Shown here one piece after another: positions 56,735 through 64,000 of a stretch of DNA of 64,000 bases. Position 1 is the first letter of the stretch; each line of letters begins with the position of its first letter. The DNA is from Saccharicrinis sp965230625 (GTDB taxonomy: Bacteria; Bacteroidota; Bacteroidia; Bacteroidales; Marinilabiliaceae). Below the pieces are notes generated by a model. The model saw only the letters and a program-made list of their open reading frames with translations. It was not told the origin of the DNA and did no database searches. Where the stretch lies: the NCBI GenBank assembly GCA_965230625.1, contig CBDDLL010000001.1, positions 1,984,001-2,048,000 of the forward strand. Direction: 5' to 3'. A program made the translations under genes and the position numbers.

Positions 56735-59266
56735 TTAAATATCAATTTCTACTATAGTTATTCCGCTTCCTCCTTGTTGAATATGCTCATCCCTGAAGCT
56801 TTTTACATGAGGCATCGTGTTTAGCATTTCTCTTAGCATTTGACGTAATATTCCATTGCCTTTACCATGTAATATTTTTACTGTTTCAGCTTCGCACATA
56901 ACAGCATCATCTATGTGGTTAGTTACAACTTGAATGGCTTCTTCTGCTCGCTGCCCTCTTACGTCAATGTCTGGCTTAAAGGTAAGTTTTCTTTTGCGAA
57001 CTTTTTCAGCTAAACCAGCTCCATGGCTAGGTTGATTTAAGGTGCGTACTGCTTGTTTAACTTGTTTATTGCTTAGTTTTTTTAATCTATTAATTTTTAC
57101 ATTAGTTATTAAATGACCAAATGCAACTTGGGCGCTTTTTTCAGTTATCTCCATAACCTCACCAGGTAAAGATTGTCCCTCAAGTTTAACTTTATCTCCT
57201 TTTCGGATGACATCATCTTCTTTAATTCTTGGTTTCTCAATATTAGTTTTATTGGAACTTTTTCTTCCTTCAGGAATTGATTTTTGCTCAGAAACCTCTA
57301 GTTTTTGTTCTTTTCTTCTTTGGCGATTCTTTATTCGTTCTATTTCTCTGTCAATTTTATTTTGTTGTTCGCTCTCATTGTTTTCAAGCTTATTTTGAAA
57401 TTCAGAAATAGATTCTCTTGCTTTTTTAGTACGTTCTTTTTCAGCCTGGCTTTCTCTTATCTCTCGTATTGTTTTCTCTATTCGTTTATTGGCTGTTGAC
57501 ATTAATTCTTCAGCCTCTCGTTTAGCACTCTCGATAATATCTTTGCGTTCTTTTTTACTTTGCTCCAGCTGCTTTAAATATTTCTCATAAACTTCCTCTA
57601 GCTGTTTATCTTTTCTGCGTATATTATCGCGCTTTTTTTCCCAGTAACGTTTATCTCTTGCAATTTCACGTAGATGTTTATCAAAATTGATATGATCTTC
57701 CCCAATTTGTGACTTGGCATTGTCTAATAAATCTTCAGGTAATCCAATTTTTCGTGCAATTTCAAAAGCAAAAGAACTTCCGGGTTGACCAATTAACAAT
57801 TTAAATAGAGGCTTTATTTGGTGCGTATCAAATTGCATAGCTCCATTTTCAATACCTTCTACTCCGGATGCATAGTGTTTTAAATTGGTATAGTGAGTAG
57901 TAATAACTCCATTAAGTTTCATCTCGTTAAACTTCTTAAGTACGGATTCAGCTATTGCTCCACCTAAAGCAGGTTCTGTTCCTGTACCAAACTCATCTAT
58001 TAAAATGAGTGTTTCAGGAGTTCCGCTTTTTAAAAAGTACTTCATGTTCAACAAGTGAGAACTATAAGTACTCAAATCATTTTCTATGGATTGTTGGTCA
58101 CCAATATCAATAAAAATATGATTGTAAATCCCCACAGTACTCCTTTCGTCCATTGGAACAAGTAAACCGCATTGAAACATATACTGTAATAAACCTACAG
58201 TTTGTAAACAAACAGATTTACCTCCTGCATTTGGACCTGATATTAAAACAATTCTTTGTTGTTTGTTAAGTTGAATATTTAACGGCACTACCTCTTTGCC
58301 TTCTGAGGTATGCTGTAGATATAGGAGCGGATGAGTGGCATCTTCCCAGTTAACTTCGGGATGAGTAACCATATTAGGTAAACAGGCATTAATTTGTAGG
58401 GCAAATTTCGCTTTTGCGCGAATAAAATCCATTATACCTAAAAATTCATAAGAGAAGATTAAATCATCTAGATATGGCCTAATACTATCAGAAAAAGCAA
58501 TCAGTATGCGATTAATTTCTCTTCTTTCGGCATACTCTAACTCTCTTATTTCATTATTAATTTCTACAATTTCAGTAGGTTCAATAAAAGAAGTTTTTCC
58601 TGTAGCAGATTCATCATGAATAATACCATTAAGTTTCCTTTTGTTTCCTGAAGGGATTGGAATAACAGCTCGTCCATCACGAATGGCAACATTGGTATCT
58701 GCATCTACTAAGCCTTCTTGGCGAGCTTTATTTAAAATAGCCGCCATTTTTTTAGAGACGCTGCCTTGCTTCTTTACCATTTCGTTTCTAATGCGAGCAA
58801 GTTCAGGTGATGCACTATCCTTTATTTTACCAAATTTGTTTAAAATGGCATCTATACGTTCAAAAATATATGGATATACCATTACCTTAGATGCAATTTC
58901 TCTTAAATAAGGATATGCATTTTGTTCTTCTTTGTTTTTAAAAAAACGCACTATATCCCTTACGGATAATAGTGAACGTCTTAAGTTAAAAAGCTCTCTT
59001 TCTTCAAGGAATAATCCTTCAACTTTAATTCTATTTAGTGGAGCTCTTACATCAATATAATAACTGGTTGGAAAAGAAGATTCTTCAACACATATTTGTT
59101 TAAATTCATTAGTTTGGTTAACCCATCTTTGTACAACATCGTGCAGTGTTACAAAACGCATTTCGTCAACGCGTTCTTTTCCCATAGAGCTTAAACATTG
59201 TTCTTTTATAAGCTCTCTAATCCTATTAAACCGGATTCTTTCTTCAAATGATTCTGGATATATCAA
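56735..59266 (-). CDS. mutS2: endonuclease MutS2, TTG start
   Basis: An 843-residue MutS-family ATPase with Smr nuclease end, lacking the mismatch-recognition domain. Walker A GPNAGGKS is at 343-350, Walker B ETLILIDEFGTGTEP follows, a long Lys/Glu-rich coiled coil spans ~515-665, and the Smr domain (DVRGQRAEEA, KILHGKGNGILRQM) ends the chain. It suppresses recombination or rescues collided ribosomes in other bacteria. The family start aligns with the TTG at 59264-59266 (next residues IYPESFEERIRF); no upstream ATG is in frame, so TTG is the likely start. A stable hairpin lies 26-105 bases upstream. Confidence 0.94.
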   Translation of the reverse strand: MIYPESFEERIRFNRIRELIKEQCLSSMGKERVDEMRFVTLHDVVQRWVNQTNEFKQICVEESSFPTSYYIDVRAPLNRIKVEGLFLEERELFNLRRSLLSVRDIVRFFKNKEEQNAYPYLREIASKVMVYPYIFERIDAILNKFGKIKDSASPELARIRNEMVKKQGSVSKKMAAILNKARQEGLVDADTNVAIRDGRAVIPIPSGNKRKLNGIIHDESATGKTSFIEPTEIVEINNEIRELEYAERREINRILIAFSDSIRPYLDDLIFSYEFLGIMDFIRAKAKFALQINACLPNMVTHPEVNWEDATHPLLYLQHTSEGKEVVPLNIQLNKQQRIVLISGPNAGGKSVCLQTVGLLQYMFQCGLLVPMDERSTVGIYNHIFIDIGDQQSIENDLSTYSSHLLNMKYFLKSGTPETLILIDEFGTGTEPALGGAIAESVLKKFNEMKLNGVITTHYTNLKHYASGVEGIENGAMQFDTHQIKPLFKLLIGQPGSSFAFEIARKIGLPEDLLDNAKSQIGEDHINFDKHLREIARDKRYWEKKRDNIRRKDKQLEEVYEKYLKQLEQSKKERKDIIESAKREAEELMSTANKRIEKTIREIRESQAEKERTKKARESISEFQNKLENNESEQQNKIDREIERIKNRQRRKEQKLEVSEQKSIPEGRKSSNKTNIEKPRIKEDDVIRKGDKVKLEGQSLPGEVMEITEKSAQVAFGHLITNVKINRLKKLSNKQVKQAVRTLNQPSHGAGLAEKVRKRKLTFKPDIDVRGQRAEEAIQVVTNHIDDAVMCEAETVKILHGKGNGILRQMLREMLNTMPHVKSFRDEHIQQGGSGITIVEIDI

Positions 59267-59291
59267 TTGTATATAGTTTAATATCAGTTAA

Positions 59292-59371
59292 GCTGTTTTA
59301 CAAAGCATTCCGTCTTATTTTCAGTAAATTAATTTATATTAATTGATTATGTTGATGCTTTGCAAAACAGC
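59292..59371 (-). repeat. 80-base inverted-repeat element in the rsgA-mutS2 gap
   Basis: Arms of 17 bases, GCTGTTTTACAAAGCAT (59292-59308) and ATGCTTTGCAAAACAGC (59355-59371), pair with one mismatch that becomes G-U in the minus-strand RNA. The loop holds a second perfect hairpin, AATTAAT (59327-59333) / ATTAATT (59338-59344). It ends 26 bases before the mutS2 start. Confidence 0.7.
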
Positions 59372-59466
59372 GCAAAAATAATAAAAAGGGCATATCAAAT
59401 TAAAATTGATGCCACATGCTCAAAAAGAAATTCTAATTAAGAAAAATTCAATTTCTTGTGTAATGA

Positions 59467-60516
59467 TTATTTTCTTTCGTTATTAAATCTTCGTATTGTT
59501 TTCGATAGATTTTTTCCTTTTTGTTTTCTTTCTAATTCGCTTGACTCATAATGTTCGGCTTCGCGTTTCATTTTTATATAATTGTTATAATTCTCAATAT
59601 TTAGTTCTCCTTTTTTTAAGGCTGCTAAAACAGCACAACCTTTTTCGTGAATATGAGAACAATCCTTAAATTTACAATTGTCAGAAAGTTGTGCAATAAG
59701 TTGAAAACTTGATTGTAAACCAACTTCTGCATTTGAAATACCAACTTCTCGCATTCCTGGATTATCAATTAATATTCCTCCCTCTTTTAAAACTATTAGG
59801 GAACGAAACGTAGTGGTGTGCTTACCTCTATCTACAGCTTTACTGATTTGATTGGTTTGTAAAACTTCTTTGCCAGATAATAAATTGATTAAACTAGACT
59901 TACCTACACCTGAAGATCCAAGAAAGCAATATGTTTTTCCTTTTCTCAATTCGCCTTTTAGTTCATCTAATCCTTGTTTATTATCACAACTTGTTGTTAG
60001 TAATTTTACATCTGGAATTCTATCTATAATTTGTTTTTTTAGTGTATTCAAAAGACCTTTATCAATAAGATCAATTTTATTTAAAACAAGAATAGGTTTA
60101 ATGTTTGCATCGTAACAAATAGTAAGATAGCGTTGAAAACGATTTATGTTAAAATCTCGATTAACAGACTCAACAATAAATGCATAATCAATATTAGTGG
60201 CAATTATTTGTATATCGCTCTCCTTTCCAATAGCTTGTCTTTTTAAAGTATTTAGGCGTTTCGAAATACCATGTATAAGAGCCTTGTTTTTATCGTATAC
60301 TGAAATATAAACCCAATCACCAACAGCAGGAAAATCAAGTTTACTATTTGCTGTATATCTTAGATTGCCTATGATTTCAGCTTCGAATTCACCGTTTAGG
60401 TTTTTTACTATGTAACGTTCTTTATGTTCTGAGGTAACCCTTGCTAAATCCCATGGATTACTTTTATTTATACTATTGTTAAATCCTAAATCTTCAAGAG
60501 AAATTAATTCTGCCAT
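59467..60516 (-). CDS. rsgA: ribosome small subunit-dependent GTPase A
   Basis: A 349-residue circularly permuted GTPase that helps 30S subunit maturation. The OB fold covers ~30-90 (PAVGDWVYISV). GTPase motifs occur in the permuted order: NKID at 146-149, GSSGVGKSS at 200-208, DNPGMRE at 251-257. The C-terminal zinc knuckle uses Cys281, Cys286, His288 and Cys294 (CKFKDCSHIHEKGC). The upstream region contains alternative base-pairing segments that may control it. Confidence 0.95.
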   Translation of the reverse strand: MAELISLEDLGFNNSINKSNPWDLARVTSEHKERYIVKNLNGEFEAEIIGNLRYTANSKLDFPAVGDWVYISVYDKNKALIHGISKRLNTLKRQAIGKESDIQIIATNIDYAFIVESVNRDFNINRFQRYLTICYDANIKPILVLNKIDLIDKGLLNTLKKQIIDRIPDVKLLTTSCDNKQGLDELKGELRKGKTYCFLGSSGVGKSSLINLLSGKEVLQTNQISKAVDRGKHTTTFRSLIVLKEGGILIDNPGMREVGISNAEVGLQSSFQLIAQLSDNCKFKDCSHIHEKGCAVLAALKKGELNIENYNNYIKMKREAEHYESSELERKQKGKNLSKTIRRFNNERK

Positions 60517-60564
60517 TTTTTTAAATTTTTATGTAATGCAATAATGAAGTAAGAATAAAGCTTG

Positions 60565-60653
60565 TAATGCTTTAAATGACAGGTGTACAGTACACCTCAA
60601 CAAAAAAAAGATGCTGAGCATTAGTAAATAGAAACACCTGTCGGTTATACCGA
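60565..60653 (-). promoter_or_regulatory. structured leader region upstream of rsgA with alternative pairings
   Basis: Two inverted repeats nest: TAATGCT (60565-60571) with AGCATTA (60617-60623) around AGGTGTAC-A-GTACACCT (60581-60597). A third arm ACACCTGTC (60634-60642) is the exact complement of GACAGGTGT (60578-60586), so the inner hairpin can be replaced. A TCGGT-TAT-ACCGA palindrome follows at 60641-60653. On the minus strand a T8 run lies between the arms. Confidence 0.5.
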
Positions 60654-60806
60654 ATACAAGTGCACAATAGCAGTAATATGTAGTAAATTGTTTGTCATGA
60701 GCTGCAAATTTACTTTTAATTCTTTTAAGAACAAAAAAATGAGAAACAATTAAAGATTTGATTAATCTTAACTAAGCTTTTTTCCTTAAATTGAGATAAC
60801 ACTAAA

Positions 60807-62015
60807 ATGTTAGGTATGTTTACTCCAGCTCCTCAAAAGATTTTAATTGTAGATGATTCAATGACAAATATATTAGTGTTGAAAGACGCTTTAAAAGAAT
60901 ATGAATGCATAGCTGCCACTTCTGGTAATAATGCTTTATTTCTTGCTAAAGAAGAAAAACAACCTGATCTTATTTTACTCGATATTGTAATGAAAGGTAT
61001 GGATGGTTATGAAGTTTGTCAAAAATTAAAGCAAGATCCTGTTACAAAGGAGATTCCTGTTATTTTCTTAACGGCACAAAATAAACCAGAAAGCCTTGTG
61101 AAAGGTTTTGATGTAGGAGGTGTTGATTATATTATCAAACCATTTAACATCGATGAACTAAGAGTTCGTGTCTCAACTCAACTTAAGTATAAAAAGTCGT
61201 TAGAAAACAATGCTTTGTATTTAAAATCTATTGAAGATATATATGATACAATAACTGATAGCATGTATTATGCTCAAAAAATTCAACATGCAACTTTACC
61301 ACATAAACCTTATTTAGATCGATTGTTGGATGAATATTTCATTATTTATAAACCAAGGGATATCGTAAGTGGTGATTTTTATTTGGTTCACTGTATTGAT
61401 AATAAACTACTAATTGTTGTGGCAGATTGTACAGGTCATGGTGTGCCTGGAGCCTTAATGAGTATGATGAGTATGGCTTTAATTAATGAGATAATAAACA
61501 TCGAAAAGAGGTATCGTCCTAATAAAATATTGGAGAAATTGAGATCTATCATCATAAATACATTTAACCAAAATGGTGATACAGAAATATCAGACGGTTT
61601 AGATGCTTCGATAATTTTAGTTGATCCCGAGAATAATACTATGGAGTACGCAGGAGCAAATTTACCTGTTTATTTGGTAAGAAATGGTGAATTAATAGAT
61701 CTTAAGGGAGATAGGATGCCAGTTGGGATTTATCCTTCACAAGCACCATTTGTTAATCATAAAATAAATTTACAAAACGACGATAGTATTTATATGTTTT
61801 CAGATGGATATGCAGATCAATTTGGAGGAGAGGCAAATAGAAAAATAATGTTAGGTACTTTTAAGAAAGTAATACTAGATAATTCAGGTTATAACATGAG
61901 AGAACAAAAAGAGCGATTAGATTCGTTTTTTGTAGAATGGAAGGGTTATAACGAACAGGTTGACGATGTTTTATTATTAGGATATAGATATAAAGAAAAC
62001 CAACGTTTTAACTAA
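60807..62015 (+). CDS. response regulator with PP2C/SpoIIE phosphatase output
   Basis: A 402-residue protein: receiver domain 10-125 with Asp16/Asp17, phospho-acceptor Asp59 in LILLDIVMKGMDGYE and Lys111 in YIIKPFNID, then a short linker and a SpoIIE-like serine phosphatase from ~165. Phosphatase metal ligands are visible in VSGDFYLV, VVADCTGHGVPGALMS, DGLDASIIL and SIYMFSDGYADQFGG. Such proteins dephosphorylate anti-anti-sigma-type partners when activated. No anti-sigma or STAS gene is adjacent, so its target is unknown. A hairpin terminator follows. Confidence 0.93.
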   Translation: MLGMFTPAPQKILIVDDSMTNILVLKDALKEYECIAATSGNNALFLAKEEKQPDLILLDIVMKGMDGYEVCQKLKQDPVTKEIPVIFLTAQNKPESLVKGFDVGGVDYIIKPFNIDELRVRVSTQLKYKKSLENNALYLKSIEDIYDTITDSMYYAQKIQHATLPHKPYLDRLLDEYFIIYKPRDIVSGDFYLVHCIDNKLLIVVADCTGHGVPGALMSMMSMALINEIINIEKRYRPNKILEKLRSIIINTFNQNGDTEISDGLDASIILVDPENNTMEYAGANLPVYLVRNGELIDLKGDRMPVGIYPSQAPFVNHKINLQNDDSIYMFSDGYADQFGGEANRKIMLGTFKKVILDNSGYNMREQKERLDSFFVEWKGYNEQVDDVLLLGYRYKENQRFN

Positions 62016-62016
62016 A

Positions 62017-62048
62017 AAAGCGAATTTCTGACATGAGAAATTCGCTTT
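62017..62048. terminator. bidirectional terminator
   Basis: AAAGCGAATTTCT (62017-62029) and AGAAATTCGCTTT (62036-62048) form a perfect 13-base-pair stem with a 6-base loop, with A and T tracts outside, between the converging phosphatase and ppdK genes. Confidence 0.88.
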
Positions 62049-62067
62049 ATATGTTAACTAAGGTAAA

Positions 62068-64000
62068 TTAACTATTCTTTCTAATATTTGCTTGTGCAGC
62101 AGCTACTCTTGCAATAGGTACACGGAAAGGAGAACAAGAAACATAATCCATTCCAACTGAATCGCAGAATTCAACAGAGCTAGGCTCGCCACCATGTTCT
62201 CCACAAATACCAACTTTAAGTTCAGGTTTTGTTGATCTACCTTTTTGAGTTCCCATTTCAACCAATTGACCAACACCGGTTTGATCTAACACTTGGAAAG
62301 GATCATTTTTAAGAATGCCTTTTTCAATGTAGATAGGTAGGAATTTATTAGCATCATCACGAGAATATCCAAAAGTCATTTGAGTTAAGTCGTTTGTTCC
62401 AAATGAGAAAAATTCGGCTTCTTCGGCTACTTTATCAGCGGTTAATGCAGCTCTTGGAATTTCAATCATCGTTCCAACCATATATTCAACTTTGTCACCT
62501 CTTTCAGCAAAAATCAATTCGGCAGTTTTGTTAATAATGTCGGACTGCATTTTTAACTCCTCAATTGTTCCAATCAACGGAACCATAATTTCGGGTTTAG
62601 TAATTATACCCTTAGCTTTTAGGTTTAATGCAGCTTCAATAATTGCGCGAGCTTGCATTTCTGTAATCTCAGGATAAGTGTTTCCTAATCTACAACCACG
62701 ATGACCCAGCATAGGATTAAATTCTGAAAGATCAGAAACTTTAGTTTTAACTTCTGCTAAACTAATACCCATTTCTTTAGCCATTTCTTGTTGCGCAGCT
62801 TCAGTATGAGGTACAAATTCGTGTAATGGAGGATCTAGTAGTCTGATGGTTACACCAAAACCTTGCATAGCTTCTAAAATACCTTCAAAGTCGCCTCTTT
62901 GATAAGGTAATAATTTACTTAGTGCAGCCCTGCGACCTTCTTCATCAGAAGAAAGAATCATTTCCCGAACAGTTTTAATTCTTTCACCTTCAAAGAACAT
63001 ATGTTCAGTTCTGCATAAACCAATTCCTTGTGCACCAAATTCTCGTGCAGTTTTAGCATCCTTAGGAGTGTCAGCATTTGTTCTAACACTCATTCGGGTA
63101 TATTTTGATGCGAAGTCCATAATGGAACCAAAGTCTCCATCTAAGTCTGGTTGACTGGTTTTTACCTTTCCATCGTATACCTCTCCAGAAGAACCATTTA
63201 ACGATATCCAGTCTCCTTCTCTATAAGTTACTCCGTCAATACGTAAAACTCTTTCTTTGTAATCAATTTTAAGAGCTCCGGCACCCGAAACACAACATTT
63301 ACCCATTCCACGGGCAACAACAGCAGCATGAGAAGTCATACCACCACGAGCGGTTAGAATTCCTTTGGCAACTAACATACCTTCTAAATCCTCTGGTGAT
63401 GTTTCTATACGCACAAGAATAGATTCGGGATATTTATTTGCTTCATCAGCAAAGAATATAACTTGACCTGAAGCAGCACCTGGTGAAGCAGGAAGTCCTT
63501 TAGCAAGAACTTTTGCGCTACCTATGGCATTCATGTCAAAAACAGGGTGAAGTAATTCATCAAGCTTGTTAGGCTCAATTCTCATTAAAGTTAATTTATC
63601 ATCAATAATATTTTCGCGATAAAGGTCCATTGCAATTTTAACCATTGCGGCGCCTGTTCTTTTTCCATTTCGGGTTTGCAATAACCATAGTTTACCATCT
63701 TGCACCGTAAATTCAAGGTCTTGCATGTCTTTATAATGCATTTCTAACTTTTCTTGTACGGCATTTAATTCTTGATAAACTTGCGGCATGGATTCTTCAA
63801 GAGAAGGGTACATTTCAGCTCTATCTTCTTCTATCACACCTTGTAATTTTGCCCACCTAACAGAACCTTCTTTAGTAATTTGTTGTGGAGTTCTAATACC
63901 TGCAACAACATCTTCGCCTTGGGCATTAATTAAATATTCACCATTAAAAATATTTTCTCCAGTTGCAGCATCACGAGTAAATGCAACTCCTGTAGCAGAC
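62068..64000 (-). CDS. ppdK: pyruvate, phosphate dikinase, partial (N-terminus beyond window edge)
   Basis: Interconverts pyruvate, ATP and phosphate with PEP, AMP and pyrophosphate. The frame is open from 62068 to the right edge (about 644 residues seen); the first in-window ATG-like start is not the true one, since GVAFTRDAATGENIFNGEYL-type sequence of the ATP-grasp domain continues to base 64000. The phospho-His lies in the segment RGGMTSHAAVVARGMG. The C-terminal PEP/pyruvate barrel has GTNDLTQMTFGYSRDD and GICGEHGGEPSSVEFC. About the first 250 residues lie outside. It serves glycolysis or gluconeogenesis depending on flux. Confidence 0.96.
   Translation of the reverse strand, partial: SATGVAFTRDAATGENIFNGEYLINAQGEDVVAGIRTPQQITKEGSVRWAKLQGVIEEDRAEMYPSLEESMPQVYQELNAVQEKLEMHYKDMQDLEFTVQDGKLWLLQTRNGKRTGAAMVKIAMDLYRENIIDDKLTLMRIEPNKLDELLHPVFDMNAIGSAKVLAKGLPASPGAASGQVIFFADEANKYPESILVRIETSPEDLEGMLVAKGILTARGGMTSHAAVVARGMGKCCVSGAGALKIDYKERVLRIDGVTYREGDWISLNGSSGEVYDGKVKTSQPDLDGDFGSIMDFASKYTRMSVRTNADTPKDAKTAREFGAQGIGLCRTEHMFFEGERIKTVREMILSSDEEGRRAALSKLLPYQRGDFEGILEAMQGFGVTIRLLDPPLHEFVPHTEAAQQEMAKEMGISLAEVKTKVSDLSEFNPMLGHRGCRLGNTYPEITEMQARAIIEAALNLKAKGIITKPEIMVPLIGTIEELKMQSDIINKTAELIFAERGDKVEYMVGTMIEIPRAALTADKVAEEAEFFSFGTNDLTQMTFGYSRDDANKFLPIYIEKGILKNDPFQVLDQTGVGQLVEMGTQKGRSTKPELKVGICGEHGGEPSSVEFCDSVGMDYVSCSPFRVPIARVAAAQANIRKNS

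Noticed and set aside
62492..62677. Plus-strand frame inside ppdK
   Set aside because: Antisense shadow of a well-conserved coding region.

Overview
The window looks like a chromosomal segment from an AT-rich member of the Bacteroidota, most likely a marine or anaerobic Bacteroidales/Marinilabiliales-type organism. The evidence is an ordinary housekeeping gene set with low-GC codon use, a 16S rRNA of Bacteroidetes type, Bacteroidetes -33/-7 promoters (TTTG...TAnnTTTG), a type IX secretion (T9SS) sorting domain, DUF4270/DUF4907/DUF2490 proteins, and a tRNA-guanine transglycosylase without zinc cysteines, as I recall for this phylum. Genus-level placement is inference only. I see no prophage, insertion sequence, CRISPR array or plasmid gene.

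Layout. 1-7712: a truncated membrane histidine kinase, fructose-1,6-bisphosphatase, aspartate kinase, an Old Yellow Enzyme reductase, a GldN-like lipoprotein, dihydroorotase and a polyprenol-phosphate mannosyltransferase-type enzyme. 7713-13646: a complete rRNA operon (three tandem promoters, 16S, tRNA-Ile, tRNA-Ala, 23S, 5S, terminator) with visible RNase III-type processing stems. 13785-24753: an AraC regulator with an AhpD-like protein, YaaA, a two-gene 5'-nucleotidase, an Lrp regulator, an MscS channel, an M64 peptidase, an aldo/keto reductase and several proteins of unknown function. 24934-37766: M1 aminopeptidase and gcvP, then a long minus-strand block (DUF2490, ddl, rluD, PASTA protein, rpmH, rsmG, sigma factor, glycosyltransferase).

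37978-48522: tgt, an LptF/G permease, a carboxyltransferase with its biotin carrier, a cupin-type XRE regulator divergent from a large T9SS-exported protein, ispE and dnaB. 48617-55896: the most system-like block. It holds a DUF4907 protein, a Kelch lipoprotein, a DUF4270 lipoprotein, an outer-membrane barrel, a LytTR response regulator with its histidine kinase, and a CBM9-like lipoprotein. The divergent promoters at its centre carry two copies of a TTCGWCGAA palindrome. 56009-64000: a metal-efflux-type membrane protein, mutS2, rsgA, a receiver/PP2C phosphatase and a truncated pyruvate phosphate dikinase.

The most interesting signals are regulatory: paired operator-like palindromes in the divergent regions at 43.1-43.4 kb and 49.96-50.27 kb, a palindrome across the kinase promoter near 1.2 kb, an 80-nt hairpin before a TTG-initiated mutS2, and a mutually exclusive RNA folding pattern before rsgA. 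The Kelch/DUF4270/barrel/DUF4907/LytTR island is the best candidate for an undescribed envelope system. All functions are read from motifs by eye; no database search was run.
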